NCBI GenBank assembly: GCA_902363835.1
Contig: CABJBM010000034.1
Location: 1-57,609, forward strand
Length of the DNA: 57,609 nt
Reading direction: 5' to 3'
Origin: Lachnospiraceae bacterium
GTDB lineage: Bacteria; Bacillota; Clostridia; Lachnospirales; Lachnospiraceae
The translations under genes were made by a program, and so were the position numbers. Positions 8,501 to 16,398 of the stretch are shown here, piece after piece (position 1 is the first letter of the stretch; each line of letters begins with the position of its first letter). The notes below the pieces were generated by a model. It was not told the origin of the DNA. It saw nothing but the letters and a program-made list of their open reading frames with translations, and ran no database searches.

Positions 8501-11500
8501 CGATCTTTTGAACAGCAATTTCAATGCTTTTCCCATGGATCTTGTAAACGGAGAAAGCTCCAATGTGGGAAATCAAAATGCCATGGGCCTTCCCGGATTC
8601 ATGAAACTGAAAGAATGGCAGCTGGAAAATGACGTTGTTATGCCCGTAGGAGAAACGGTAACCACTACCTACGAAGATATGACTCCGGTATTTGAACCGG
8701 ATACCCTTGACGTGGCTGACGGCACTTATTATGGAAGAGCCAAAGGTCCGGGCGGAGAATATATTTATGTGAAAATGACGGTAGCGGAAGCACGTATTTC
8801 GGATATTCACGTAACGGAGCACAGGGAAGGAAGCCAGCTGGATTCCATTTCTCCTGAGATCATAGCCTCAGTAATATCAACCCAGAATTATTCCCAGTCC
8901 GGCAGTGACAGTGAGCTTGGGAAGGCTTTGAAAAGTGCAATTGCAATTGCGGCACAGAAGGCATCCATACGGGATGTTACCGGATACGGATTTGTTTCTG
9001 ACTCCATCTTTGCAGCAGGAAACGGTACAAAAGAGAATCCATACCTTATCAACACTCCTGAGCAGCTGGCGGCGTTTGCCGGTTCATTAAATGAAGACGA
9101 GCATTATGAAGGCAAGTATGTTAAACTTGGGAATAATATTTCTCTGGAAGGAATTGAATGGATTCCCGCAGGGGGATCAGGAGTTTATGGTTTCCGTGGA
9201 ACCTTTGATGGAAACAACAAGGTAATAAGCCATATGACGATTGGTTCTTCGGAAAATCCGGAAATGTACTGCAAGTCAGTGGGGCTTTTTGCAAATCTGG
9301 AAGCTGCCAGGGTTAAAAACCTTGGAATCGAAAATGCATCCATTTACCAAAAGTATTTAGGCGATTCCATTGCTTATTCAGGAATACTGTCCGGATATTA
9401 TATTGAAAATGCAGGTGACGGCGGGTATGTTGATTTCTGTTATGGAGAAGGAACCATAAACAGCTATACTGCAAAGCAAAACGACTGTGGAGGCCTGATC
9501 GGGGCCATTAACAGAGGAACCATAGCAAACAGCTATGCAAAGGTCGCAATTAACTGTGAAAGCAGAGATGGTTATGCTTATGCCGGAGGCATCAGTGCCC
9601 TTCCTAACAGAGCTCTGCTTATCAATAACTATGCTTTAGGCAGCATCAAGGGCAAAGGAAATGGAGCCAGGATTCAGATCGGCGGAATTTCCGGCATGAA
9701 TGCAGGCATTGCTATCAATAATTATGCCGGTGTTGAACTGGTTTCAGCGAATACAACCGTAGATATCGGAGGTTTTTCAGGAAGAGTTTCAGGAATTGGA
9801 TACGTGGAAAGAGCTTATTATAACAGCGAAGCACGGCAGATAAGCGGTTCCCTGGAAATCCTTCCGGCCAAAGGGATCGGCACTGTTGTTTCCGGAACCA
9901 ATTACGGGAAAGGGACAGTAGTGGATTTAGAAGGAAAAAGTTTATCCGGTTTAAACGGCCCGGAATTTGCAGAAATCCTGAACACAAATAAAGCAGATAC
10001 GGAAATGATAAAAAGAGCAGAAAACGTATTAGGAGAGCTGGGGTCTGCAATTCCTTCTGAAATTACTCTCCGTGATTTTCAGTATTCTTCAGACGAAGAC
10101 GGGGTGGTATTTAAGGACCGGGTTGATGACTCTACGGATGGAGGCCCATCAGATGGAGGATCATCGGAGGGAGGTTCATCCGGTGGGGATACTTCCGGCA
10201 ATGGCTCATCAGATAACGGCTCCTCTGGCCGCGATTCCTCGAATGAAAGCTCTTCTGCCACAGCACAAACGAAATCCTCTGCCAATCCGACAGACCGGCC
10301 TGTGAAAGCAAATGCTGCAGTGACAGCGAATGTGGGAGAGAATGGTTCTGCCAGTGTATCTGTTCCGGATCAGACCATTGCAGAGGCGATTGCCAGGGCA
10401 CAATCAGAGGCTAAAGCACAGGGGAAGACAGCAAACGGAATTTCCATAACAATCAATATGGTTCTGCCAAAAGATGCCAGATCCCTGACTGCGGCGTTTT
10501 CAAAGAACTCATTGGAACGTCTTGTGAATGCAAACGTACAGAGCCTTGATCTGAATGGGACTCTTGTGACCATAGGCCTCAACAAGAATGCGGTGGAAGA
10601 AATTTGCAGGCAAAGCGGGGCTGATGTTACCATCACATTGGAACCGGTTGACATAAGCGGTGTCCGCAGCTGCTATGATATTACCATTCGCTCCGTAAAA
10701 GATGGAGAACCCCTGATTGTCACAAGCCTGAAAGATGGAGCCGCTGTCATAGGGATTCCTTACACACCGGAAAACAATGAGGCCCAAGGACGTTTGTACG
10801 GGGTATATGTGGATGACAACGGAAATATCAGCCGGATTGCAAATTCGGTATATGATGGAAATAACAGGCAGATCCTCTTTGTGACAAACCATTTTTCTGT
10901 TTACGGTGTGGGATATATGGCTTCTGCCCCTGGGTTTGCGGACACAGAAAAACATTGGGCCAGGGAGTCCATTGATTATATAGTTGGACGTGGATTCCTG
11001 TCAGGCGTCTCTGCTTCCGGGTTTGCACCGGATGCTGTTCTGACCAGGGGAAGGCTGGCAGCGGCCCTTGGGAAGCTGGCAGAGGCTGATGTAAGCAGCT
11101 ATACGGGCAGCATCTTTACCGATGCAGCCGGCAATGAGAATGCACCTTATATGGAATGGGCACAACAGAATGGGATTATCCAGGGAACCGGTTTTGGGCT
11201 GTTTGCACCGGAGGCTGCAGTGACCCGTGAGGAAATGGCTGCAGTAATGCAGAACTATGCCAGAGCCACCGGTTTTTCCCTGCCGGTCACCCGCTCCCAA
11301 TTCAGCTTTATGGATCATGAAAGCATAGGAAGCGAAGCAAAAGCTGCGGTAATAGCCACGCAGAAGGCAGGAGTTATGATGGGAGAAAGGGATAGCATGT
11401 TCCAGCCAAAGGGCAGCCTCACCCGCGCTCAGGCAGCAGTTATTCTGGAACGGTATATTAAGCTGACTATTGATCCTAAAACTGTCGAAGGATGGGCGAA

Positions 11501-11615
11501 AAACGATTCCGGTCAGTATCTGTACTACAAAAATGGGCTTGCTGTTACCGGAACACAGAACATTGGCGGAGTAACCTATTATTTTTCTGCAGATGGAATC
11601 CTGCAGGAAAACTAA
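5550..11615 (+). CDS. Secreted FMN-binding, GLUG/beta-helix and SLH-domain surface protein, 2021 aa
   Basis: It starts at TTG, 8 bp after AAGGAGG. Residues 1-33 are a signal peptide (KKKLKRR, hydrophobic core, PAYADG). About 35-165 is a very acidic Glu/Thr-rich linker. About 180-275 is an FMN-binding domain with DGISSAT, the motif in which ApbE attaches FMN to Thr. Long stretches to about residue 1500 are GLUG-type repeats (AGLFG, YAGGI, GGLAG) predicted to form beta-helices. A second FMN_bind-like domain (VADGTYYGRAKG) near 1050 lacks the attachment motif. A Ser/Gly-rich linker precedes three SLH domains near 1790-1970 (ending at LTRAQAAVILERYI), which bind secondary cell-wall polymer, and a short wall-binding-like repeat. 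Probably a wall-anchored flavoprotein; an electron-transfer role is inferred. It has its own promoter and terminator. Confidence 0.85.
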   Translation: MKFSWGKKKLKRRLSTALVFIMVSSSVMPAYADGNGIAMSLNNNASFSEEILSEETLDAVPEASSKEKLTSEDNTGGEETTIEETDEAAQETEEESVEEPAEETDENLEETKAEPEETEASPEGAEGSGEGVEETVEDTQESQPALDETKEDGEKSENESIEEPQTIIENAVPVSVEARNIGLMGDYEDGTYTGSGQGYKSTITLKVTIADNQITEIQEVSQNETLSKWEQAKQLFQKIINANSTDVDGISSATYSSDGIIEAVNDALSKAVIGGSQVFEDGSGSKGDPYIIAESLQLERFAQKVNEGNDYKGKYIELSSDLELNGEWTPAGTKEEPFAGFFNGKGHTISGLSIQENTVKYAGLFGYLAAGAKVSDVKLEDVNISREAGASEAGAIAGSTENGVIIDNCQVHGTIEASNSTGISYAGGIAGRLGQESVVSNVYADVSVAALSGTGSAYAGGIIGMSVNKCILINGASFGSVFAKTDAVTISGAGGVFGTQSGTAYNVFSNCDVTAESAEQSKVLIGGISGMATNNTAIVNGYFNNSIPNAFMTATSAITKYVAENVVGLPDSELNSQDAADTLNRSLTRSQRAAGITRIAAAGNQSMGDLQHALDSLGIIYAWDYSGRVILSGEAFVDDSIDTGIFESGSGTEEDPYILKTEEQLRAFAKSLSDDVTYSGIYIALEGDVDVSSETWLPIGLGHYDFRGTFDGKGYKITGIRIGTEEVPYEEASGDSQNLSKMTTYYGFFGVIGENAVIKNLGIEDAVISVKRNTSVYAGLLAGVTDRAYIDSCYARGYVSSETTHSKANAWAGGLAGQTIKGGIINSWTDGEVFCTAIGGLAESGAFIGMTNRSVVANCFALGNTGGKASREDGNEGMPAVSSFIGVNGGKVANCYAAGDMKATSFSTYVGSFSGWSTGIARQFISYYNADAVQNSNGTVNNPVISVGFMVSAGVNDEGEAYDGTYHVGIEAKELSFMKSQAFADLLNSNFNAFPMDLVNGESSNVGNQNAMGLPGFMKLKEWQLENDVVMPVGETVTTTYEDMTPVFEPDTLDVADGTYYGRAKGPGGEYIYVKMTVAEARISDIHVTEHREGSQLDSISPEIIASVISTQNYSQSGSDSELGKALKSAIAIAAQKASIRDVTGYGFVSDSIFAAGNGTKENPYLINTPEQLAAFAGSLNEDEHYEGKYVKLGNNISLEGIEWIPAGGSGVYGFRGTFDGNNKVISHMTIGSSENPEMYCKSVGLFANLEAARVKNLGIENASIYQKYLGDSIAYSGILSGYYIENAGDGGYVDFCYGEGTINSYTAKQNDCGGLIGAINRGTIANSYAKVAINCESRDGYAYAGGISALPNRALLINNYALGSIKGKGNGARIQIGGISGMNAGIAINNYAGVELVSANTTVDIGGFSGRVSGIGYVERAYYNSEARQISGSLEILPAKGIGTVVSGTNYGKGTVVDLEGKSLSGLNGPEFAEILNTNKADTEMIKRAENVLGELGSAIPSEITLRDFQYSSDEDGVVFKDRVDDSTDGGPSDGGSSEGGSSGGDTSGNGSSDNGSSGRDSSNESSSATAQTKSSANPTDRPVKANAAVTANVGENGSASVSVPDQTIAEAIARAQSEAKAQGKTANGISITINMVLPKDARSLTAAFSKNSLERLVNANVQSLDLNGTLVTIGLNKNAVEEICRQSGADVTITLEPVDISGVRSCYDITIRSVKDGEPLIVTSLKDGAAVIGIPYTPENNEAQGRLYGVYVDDNGNISRIANSVYDGNNRQILFVTNHFSVYGVGYMASAPGFADTEKHWARESIDYIVGRGFLSGVSASGFAPDAVLTRGRLAAALGKLAEADVSSYTGSIFTDAAGNENAPYMEWAQQNGIIQGTGFGLFAPEAAVTREEMAAVMQNYARATGFSLPVTRSQFSFMDHESIGSEAKAAVIATQKAGVMMGERDSMFQPKGSLTRAQAAVILERYIKLTIDPKTVEGWAKNDSGQYLYYKNGLAVTGTQNIGGVTYYFSADGILQEN

Positions 11616-11644
11616 AAATAAAAGAACCTGATAACAAATGAGTG

Positions 11645-11698
11645 AAAACAGTCTCCAACATGGCTTATGCATCCAGCCATGTCAGGAGGCTGTTTTTA
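11645..11698 (+). terminator. Intrinsic terminator
   Basis: AACAGTCTCC pairs with GGAGGCTGTT through one G-U, and an inner perfect ACATGGC/GCCATGT hairpin lies within it. TTTTTATT follows. It ends the surface-protein transcript. Confidence 0.85.
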
Positions 11699-11811
11699 TT
11701 GCTTCAAGAAAAGACAATCAAATTTAGATGATTTCTTTAAATTTAAAAAAGTTTTACATTATTTTAAAAAAGTTCTTGCAAATAATTTTTAATCAATCTA
11801 TCCTTTATCTT

Positions 11812-11823
11812 AAGGATATCCTT
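11812..11823. promoter_or_regulatory. Palindromic operator candidate before the serine hydrolase gene
   Basis: AAGGATATCCTT is a perfect 12-bp palindrome 23 bp upstream of the ATG, with a further ATCCTT half site 15 bp to the left. It sits between the likely promoter (AT-rich, TTGCAA near 11776) and the ribosome site aaaggagg, where a repressor would act. Confidence 0.45.
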
Positions 11824-11846
11824 TATAACTTAAAGGAGGAAATTAA

Positions 11847-12821
11847 ATGAATCAGGAAAAAATTAAAGAGCTTGAAGCGGCAATAAACAGCGATTATGGC
11901 AATATCGCGGGTATTGTTGTACAAAAAAACGGCATAAAATTATATGAAAACTACTTTAACGGATCTACCGCCCATAACGCCATTCATGTGGCATCGGTGA
12001 CAAAGAGCGTTTTTTCCCCATTGATTGGTATTGCTATTGATAAAGGCCATATCAAAGGTGTGGACCAGAAGGTATTGGACTTTTTCCCGGATTACTCTGT
12101 TAAAGCAGGTGAGAAAACAATAAAGGACGTTACAATTAAAAATTTGCTTACCATGACGGCCCCGTATAAATATAAGACAGAGCCATATGAGGAGTTTTTT
12201 GCAAGTGATAACTGGGTAAAGTCTGCCCTTGATTTATTGGGAGGTGAGGAACATACAGGAGAATTTATGTATTCTCCCATCATAGGAACACATATTTTGT
12301 CAGGAATTCTTGTGAAAGCCACAGGTCAGTCAGTGCTTGATTTTGCTTTGGAAAATTTATTCGCGCCTCTGGGAATCAATGTTACCAATGTAATGTTACG
12401 TAATAAAGAAGAGCATATCGCCTGGTATAAAAGGGATAAAAACACCAGTGGCTGGGTGGTTGACCCGCAAGGGATAAACACTGCAAGCTGGGGACTTACC
12501 TTAACGCCTGTGGATATGGCAAAAATAGGCCAATTGTACCTAAACGGTGGAGTATGGGACAGGAAACAGATTATACCGGAAAAATGGATAGAAGTAAGCA
12601 CAAAGGAGCACATCAAATGGGGTAGTCTGTCCTATGGCTACCTGTGGTGGATTATTGATGATAAAGAGCATATCTACGCTGCCATGGGAGACGGGGGAAA
12701 CGTAATTTACGTTAATACAAAGAAAAAAATGGTTGTTTCCATTGCTTCTTTTTTTATGCCGGATGCTAAGGACAGAATAGGGCTAATTACAGATCGTATT
12801 GAACCCATATTTGAGGATTGA
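11847..12821 (+). CDS. Beta-lactamase-family serine hydrolase (class C-like)
   Basis: A 324-residue protein with the AmpC/esterase layout. The S-x-x-K nucleophile motif is SVTK (about residues 52-55, in HVASVTKSVFS). A Tyr motif lies in SYGYLWW near residue 260, and a Gly-rich GDGGN segment takes the place of the KTG strand. There is no signal peptide, so it is likely cytoplasmic and more probably an esterase or peptidase than a resistance beta-lactamase. Ribosome site aaaggagg 8 bp before ATG; single-gene transcript. Substrate unknown. Confidence 0.8.
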   Translation: MNQEKIKELEAAINSDYGNIAGIVVQKNGIKLYENYFNGSTAHNAIHVASVTKSVFSPLIGIAIDKGHIKGVDQKVLDFFPDYSVKAGEKTIKDVTIKNLLTMTAPYKYKTEPYEEFFASDNWVKSALDLLGGEEHTGEFMYSPIIGTHILSGILVKATGQSVLDFALENLFAPLGINVTNVMLRNKEEHIAWYKRDKNTSGWVVDPQGINTASWGLTLTPVDMAKIGQLYLNGGVWDRKQIIPEKWIEVSTKEHIKWGSLSYGYLWWIIDDKEHIYAAMGDGGNVIYVNTKKKMVVSIASFFMPDAKDRIGLITDRIEPIFED

Positions 12822-13362
12822 ATATAATAAGTTTCCATTTACCGGGAGATTGCTTATTGTTATGCAGGAGATCAGTTTTATATGGGCATTCAATAGAGGA
12901 TGAAAGGAAATGGAACCAATAACCGCCCCGGAGAAATAAAAAACGTTGCTGCGGCGGATGAATGGCTTTGCCTAAAACAATATGAAGCAGTTAAATGGTG
13001 GTTTTGAAATAATTCAAAGCCACCATTTTTTAAAAAAAGAGATTGAAATCAAACTTGCAAATCCGTACATACTCCTGTTGTTGCCCAACAAGATATACCT
13101 GACAAGACAAACAGTCCGTAAAAAATACTTGGAGGAGCAGGCTATTACAGTATGCCGTTCATCTTTCGCCTCCGGATATGAGTGCTCACATTATAAGATC
13201 GACTGTAATAGAGCATATTATTTACTGTTTATCTATTGCGGGCGTTGTGGTGACCGCATATAATTGATGCTATGAAACAGAATGGGCGGCCGGCCTATGG
13301 CTGATACTCAAAGAAACGGGAAAGCCGGACGATAATCCCGGAAAATTAAGGCCTTAGGAAAA
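12822..13362. other. Intergenic stretch with one terminator and gene scraps
   Basis: It contains the terminator at 12993-13032 and short frames without recognisable domains. The 93-codon frame starting at 12982 runs through that terminator stem and lacks a ribosome site, so I do not call it a gene. Confidence 0.5.
12993..13032 (+). terminator. Intrinsic terminator
   Basis: AATGGTGGTTTTGAA and TTCAAAGCCACCATT pair with one G-U around an ATAA loop, followed by a T run. Confidence 0.85.
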
Positions 13363-13418
13363 TCTTAATACTATCTCATTTGAAAAATAATAAATAGGGT
13401 TTTTGAATTTGATATAAT
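13363..13418 (+). promoter_or_regulatory. vanR promoter with VanR-box-like site
   Basis: TCTTAATA at 13363 lies exactly 50 bp before a TATAAT -10 (13413-13418). The same TCTTAA-to--10 spacing recurs before vanZ and vanY. The -35 region is poor, as expected of an activator-dependent promoter, and the arrangement suggests autoregulation by VanR. A start codon at 13421 would be upstream of the transcription start, which argues for the ATG at 13451. Confidence 0.6.
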
Positions 13419-13450
13419 AAATGATACCCTTGGGGAAAGGAATGCTATTC

Positions 13451-14152
13451 ATGTCAGATAAAATACTTATTGTAGATGATGAACAGGAAATTGCCGATTT
13501 AATTGAAGTGTATTTGAAAAATGAAAATTATACAGTTTTTAAGTTTTATTCTGCAAACGATGCACTTGGATGTATTGATTCAACTGAGCTTGATCTTGCC
13601 ATATTAGATGTTATGCTGCCGGACATCAGCGGATTTACATTATGTCAGCGGATAAGAGAAAAGCACACCTATCCAGTTATTATGTTAACTGCAAAAGATG
13701 AAGAAATTGATAAAATAACAGGATTGTCATTAGGGGCAGACGATTATATAACAAAACCATTTCGCCCTCTGGAAATGATAGCAAGAGTAAAAGCACAATT
13801 ACGGCGATATAAGAGGTACAATCCTGCACATGCAGCAAATCCTTCTGAACCTGTTATGATTCATTCTGGTTTGGTGTTAAATGCCAATACCCATGAATGT
13901 CTTTTAAATGAGAAGCCCCTTACATTGACACCAACTGAGTTTTCCATATTGCGTATTCTCTTAGAAAAAAAGGGAAATGTAGTAAGCGCGGAGGATTTAT
14001 TCCACGAGATATGGCAGGACGAATATTACAGCAAAAGCAATAACACAATCACCGTGCATATCCGGCATTTGCGGGAAAAGATGAATGATACCGTTGATAA
14101 CCCAAAGTATATCAAAACTGTATGGGGGGTTGGCTATAAAATTGAAAGGTAA
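13451..14152 (+). CDS. vanR: VanR-type response regulator (OmpR family)
   Basis: The sequence starts MSDKILIVDDEQEIADLIE and is close to VanA-type VanR as I remember it. Receiver domain residues 1-120: acidic pocket DDE near 9-11, phospho-acceptor Asp in AILDVMLP (about residue 53), Lys in ITKPFRP (about 102). A winged-helix DNA-binding domain follows, ending TITVHIRHLREKMND and YIKTVWGVGYKIER. An in-frame ATG at 13421 is less likely because it overlaps the -10. Its 3' end overlaps vanS by 23 bp. It probably activates its own promoter and those of vanZ and vanY. No vanHAX genes are near. Confidence 0.85.
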   Translation: MSDKILIVDDEQEIADLIEVYLKNENYTVFKFYSANDALGCIDSTELDLAILDVMLPDISGFTLCQRIREKHTYPVIMLTAKDEEIDKITGLSLGADDYITKPFRPLEMIARVKAQLRRYKRYNPAHAANPSEPVMIHSGLVLNANTHECLLNEKPLTLTPTEFSILRILLEKKGNVVSAEDLFHEIWQDEYYSKSNNTITVHIRHLREKMNDTVDNPKYIKTVWGVGYKIER

Positions 14153-15284
14153 AAAGGTAAATAGAAAAGCTGATTACTCCAGGATAGAGCGCAAGCTTTA
14201 CTCGTATGTCTTAATTGCAGTAATAGCAGCTGTGTCATTTGTAATGTTTCTGCGCCAGCTTATGCGGGGAATTGCCGGGGATTGGATTGTTGATGTCCTG
14301 GAAATAATCTTTCACTTCGAACATCAGGACGCCATGATGATTTATCAAAACGTCATACGGAACAATATCAACATTATAATATACGTTACAGTCGCTGTTT
14401 GTTTTTTCATTTTATGCCGTATCCTGCTTTCTAACTTTATGAAATATTTTGATGAGGTAAATGCCGGCATAGATTCACTGATTCAAAACAAAGGAAAACA
14501 GATTGAACTTTCCGCGGAAATGACGTATATGGAACAAAAGCTAAATTCCTTGAAACAGACGCTTGAAAAACGTGAACAGGACGCAATGCTGGCCGAACAG
14601 CGAAAAAATGACCTGGTAATGTATCTGGCCCATGATATTAAAACCCCGCTTACCTCTGTTATCGGTTATTTGAGTTTGCTTGATGAAGCACCGGACATGC
14701 CGCTGGAGCAAAAGGCAAAGTATGTGCATATCACACTGGACAAGGCATATCGGCTTGAAAGGCTGATCGACGAATTTTTCGAGATTACCCGGTATAACCT
14801 CCAAACAATTACACTGTCCAAAAAGAACATAGACCTTTACTATATGCTGGTACAGATGGCCGATGAATTTTACCCGCAGCTTTCCGCAAATGGAAAACAG
14901 GCTGTCATTCATGTTTCCGAGGATTTGACGATATATGGCGACCCTGATAAACTGGCACGGGTCTTTAACAATGTTCTTAAAAACGCTGTAGCATACAGCC
15001 CGGATAACAGTGTGATTGACATAAGGGCAGCAGTTTCGGGCGATATGGTATCTATCGTTTTCACAAATGACGGAAGCATTCCCAGGGATAAACTCACAAC
15101 TATTTTTGATAAATTTTATCGGTTGGATGCTGCCCGCTCCTCCAACACCGGCGGCTCGGGTCTTGGGTTGGCGGTTGCGAAAGAAATCGTCGTTTTACAC
15201 GGCGGGCGCATTTACGCTGGCAGTGAAAATGGCCACACCATATTTACAGTTGAGCTGCCTGCAAACGAGGTTAATGAAATCTAA
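14130..15284 (+). CDS. vanS: VanS-type sensor histidine kinase
   Basis: Membrane kinase, about 384 residues from a TTG at 14130 (reading AIKLKGKK after the start, like VanS of VanA type). Two transmembrane segments (about 25-45 and 85-105) flank a short external loop. The H-box YLAHDIKTPLTSVIGYLSLL carries the phospho-accepting His. N-box, G1 and G2 motifs of the HATPase domain are present (NVLKNAVAYS, GSGLGLAVAKEI). It overlaps the end of vanR, so the two are translationally coupled. Expected ligand: glycopeptide or a cell-wall signal; inferred from family. Confidence 0.85.
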   Translation: MAIKLKGKKVNRKADYSRIERKLYSYVLIAVIAAVSFVMFLRQLMRGIAGDWIVDVLEIIFHFEHQDAMMIYQNVIRNNINIIIYVTVAVCFFILCRILLSNFMKYFDEVNAGIDSLIQNKGKQIELSAEMTYMEQKLNSLKQTLEKREQDAMLAEQRKNDLVMYLAHDIKTPLTSVIGYLSLLDEAPDMPLEQKAKYVHITLDKAYRLERLIDEFFEITRYNLQTITLSKKNIDLYYMLVQMADEFYPQLSANGKQAVIHVSEDLTIYGDPDKLARVFNNVLKNAVAYSPDNSVIDIRAAVSGDMVSIVFTNDGSIPRDKLTTIFDKFYRLDAARSSNTGGSGLGLAVAKEIVVLHGGRIYAGSENGHTIFTVELPANEVNEI

Positions 15285-15300
15285 ATACAATCTTATTTTA

Positions 15301-15356
15301 TCTTAATAAATTAATAGGTTAATACTAAAAAATGGCTTGCTCTTCTGAGGTATAGT
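15301..15356 (+). promoter_or_regulatory. vanZ promoter with VanR-box-like site
   Basis: A 30-bp block at 15301-15330 is 25/30 identical to 16291-16320 before vanY. It starts TCTTAATAAATT, which fits the 12-bp VanR consensus TCGTANGAAANT except at two positions. The -10 TATAGT is at 15351, exactly 20 bp after the block, and lies in the loop of an inverted repeat. Confidence 0.6.
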
Positions 15357-15384
15357 ATAACTGCGAAGAGCAAGCTTTCTTTAT
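15335..15384 (+). terminator. Terminator between vanS and vanZ
   Basis: GCTTGCTCTTC (15335-15345) and GAAGAGCAAGC (15365-15375) form a perfect 11-bp stem, followed by TTTCTTTATT. The vanZ -10 is inside the loop. Confidence 0.7.
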
Positions 15385-15397
15385 TGGAGAATTGGTT

Positions 15398-16270
15398 ATG
15401 AGAGAAATAAAACATAAGACAAGGACAATTATTTTATCAGGGTTCTTTGTGATATACCTTATTGCACTTTTCAAAATAACGGTATTCAAATATCCGGATA
15501 CGTTTTCTAATATGTTAAAAGGTGAATTATCAGGGGTTCGCAGTCTGAATTTAATTCCTTTTGTTACGATTTCCGAATATTTCCGGTTTATATTAAGAGG
15601 GAATAAAATCATAGGAATTTCTAATATATTAGGGAATCTTATTATATTTTTCCCCCTTGGATATATATCTGCTTTATTGTTTCCTAAAATACGGAAACTA
15701 ACAAAGGTATTGATATTAGCATTTGTTTTCAGCTTGGTTATAGAGGTTTGCCAGTATATTTTTGCCTGTGGCTCAACGGATATTGATGATGTGATTTTAA
15801 ATACTCTTGGCGGAATGGCTGGTTATTGGGTTTATGTTTTAAGTTCAAGATCTTTGGAACCTAAAAAATATGCCATTTTAATAAGTGCTTTCATGATAGC
15901 ATTCACCTGTACTGGATTTTATGCTTCCAATAACTATAAATTTCTTTTTAATCGTCCCGCGCTTTCTCTTCAGGGCGGGGTTAAGGAAATAAACGATGAC
16001 GGCATTGTGGTTTCCCGTATATATGTCCGCAATACGGAAGACAAAACCGCCTCGTCAACAACAGAGACTGACGAACAGTTTAAGGTTGAACTTTTGGAAA
16101 ATTGCAAAATTACGTTGGTTAATATAAAGCCAAACGGAAAAGTTATGGAAAAAATGACGATTGAAAAAAACGACATCAGTCTTAACGATTTGATGTTGCT
16201 TAAAAAGTTTTTGATAGCCGAAAACGGCGTTTATATGGCAGAGGAGGTTGAAATCTATAAGGTTCAATAA
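15398..16270 (+). CDS. vanZ: VanZ-like membrane protein
   Basis: Polytopic membrane protein. The first 170 residues are a VanZ domain: NLIPF at about 48, NILGNLIIFFPLGYISALLFP, a Glu-Cys-Gln segment VIEVCQYIF, and DIDDVILNTLGGMAGYW. VanZ proteins give low-level teicoplanin tolerance by an unclear mechanism. A further membrane segment and a Thr/Glu-rich extracytoplasmic-type tail follow (about 185-291). I take the ATG at 15398, 7 bp after ggaga, rather than the TTG two codons upstream. It has its own VanR-box promoter. Confidence 0.8.
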   Translation: MREIKHKTRTIILSGFFVIYLIALFKITVFKYPDTFSNMLKGELSGVRSLNLIPFVTISEYFRFILRGNKIIGISNILGNLIIFFPLGYISALLFPKIRKLTKVLILAFVFSLVIEVCQYIFACGSTDIDDVILNTLGGMAGYWVYVLSSRSLEPKKYAILISAFMIAFTCTGFYASNNYKFLFNRPALSLQGGVKEINDDGIVVSRIYVRNTEDKTASSTTETDEQFKVELLENCKITLVNIKPNGKVMEKMTIEKNDISLNDLMLLKKFLIAENGVYMAEEVEIYKVQ

Positions 16271-16290
16271 GCTTACTAATCTCTACTTTT

Positions 16291-16346
16291 TCTTAAGAAA
16301 TTAACAACTTAATATTAAAATCCCAAAAGCTCTTGTTCAGTACAAT
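16291..16346 (+). promoter_or_regulatory. vanY promoter with VanR-box-like site
   Basis: TCTTAAGAAATT (16291-16302) differs from the VanR consensus TCGTANGAAANT at one position. The -10 TACAAT is at 16341, again exactly 50 bp from the box start and in the loop of a terminator-like inverted repeat. Confidence 0.65.
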
Positions 16347-16368
16347 AAATACTGACAAGAGCTTTTTT
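16325..16368 (+). terminator. Terminator between vanZ and vanY
   Basis: AAAAGCTCTTGT (16325-16336) and ACAAGAGCTTTT (16355-16366) pair perfectly, with an inner CAGTA/TACTG, followed by T residues. Confidence 0.75.
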
Positions 16369-16398
16369 GTCCAGATTCATTCAAAGGAGGACAGATAA

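Noticed and set aside
12982..13263. 93-codon plus-strand frame
   Set aside because: Its first codons form the stem of a clear intrinsic terminator and there is no ribosome site.
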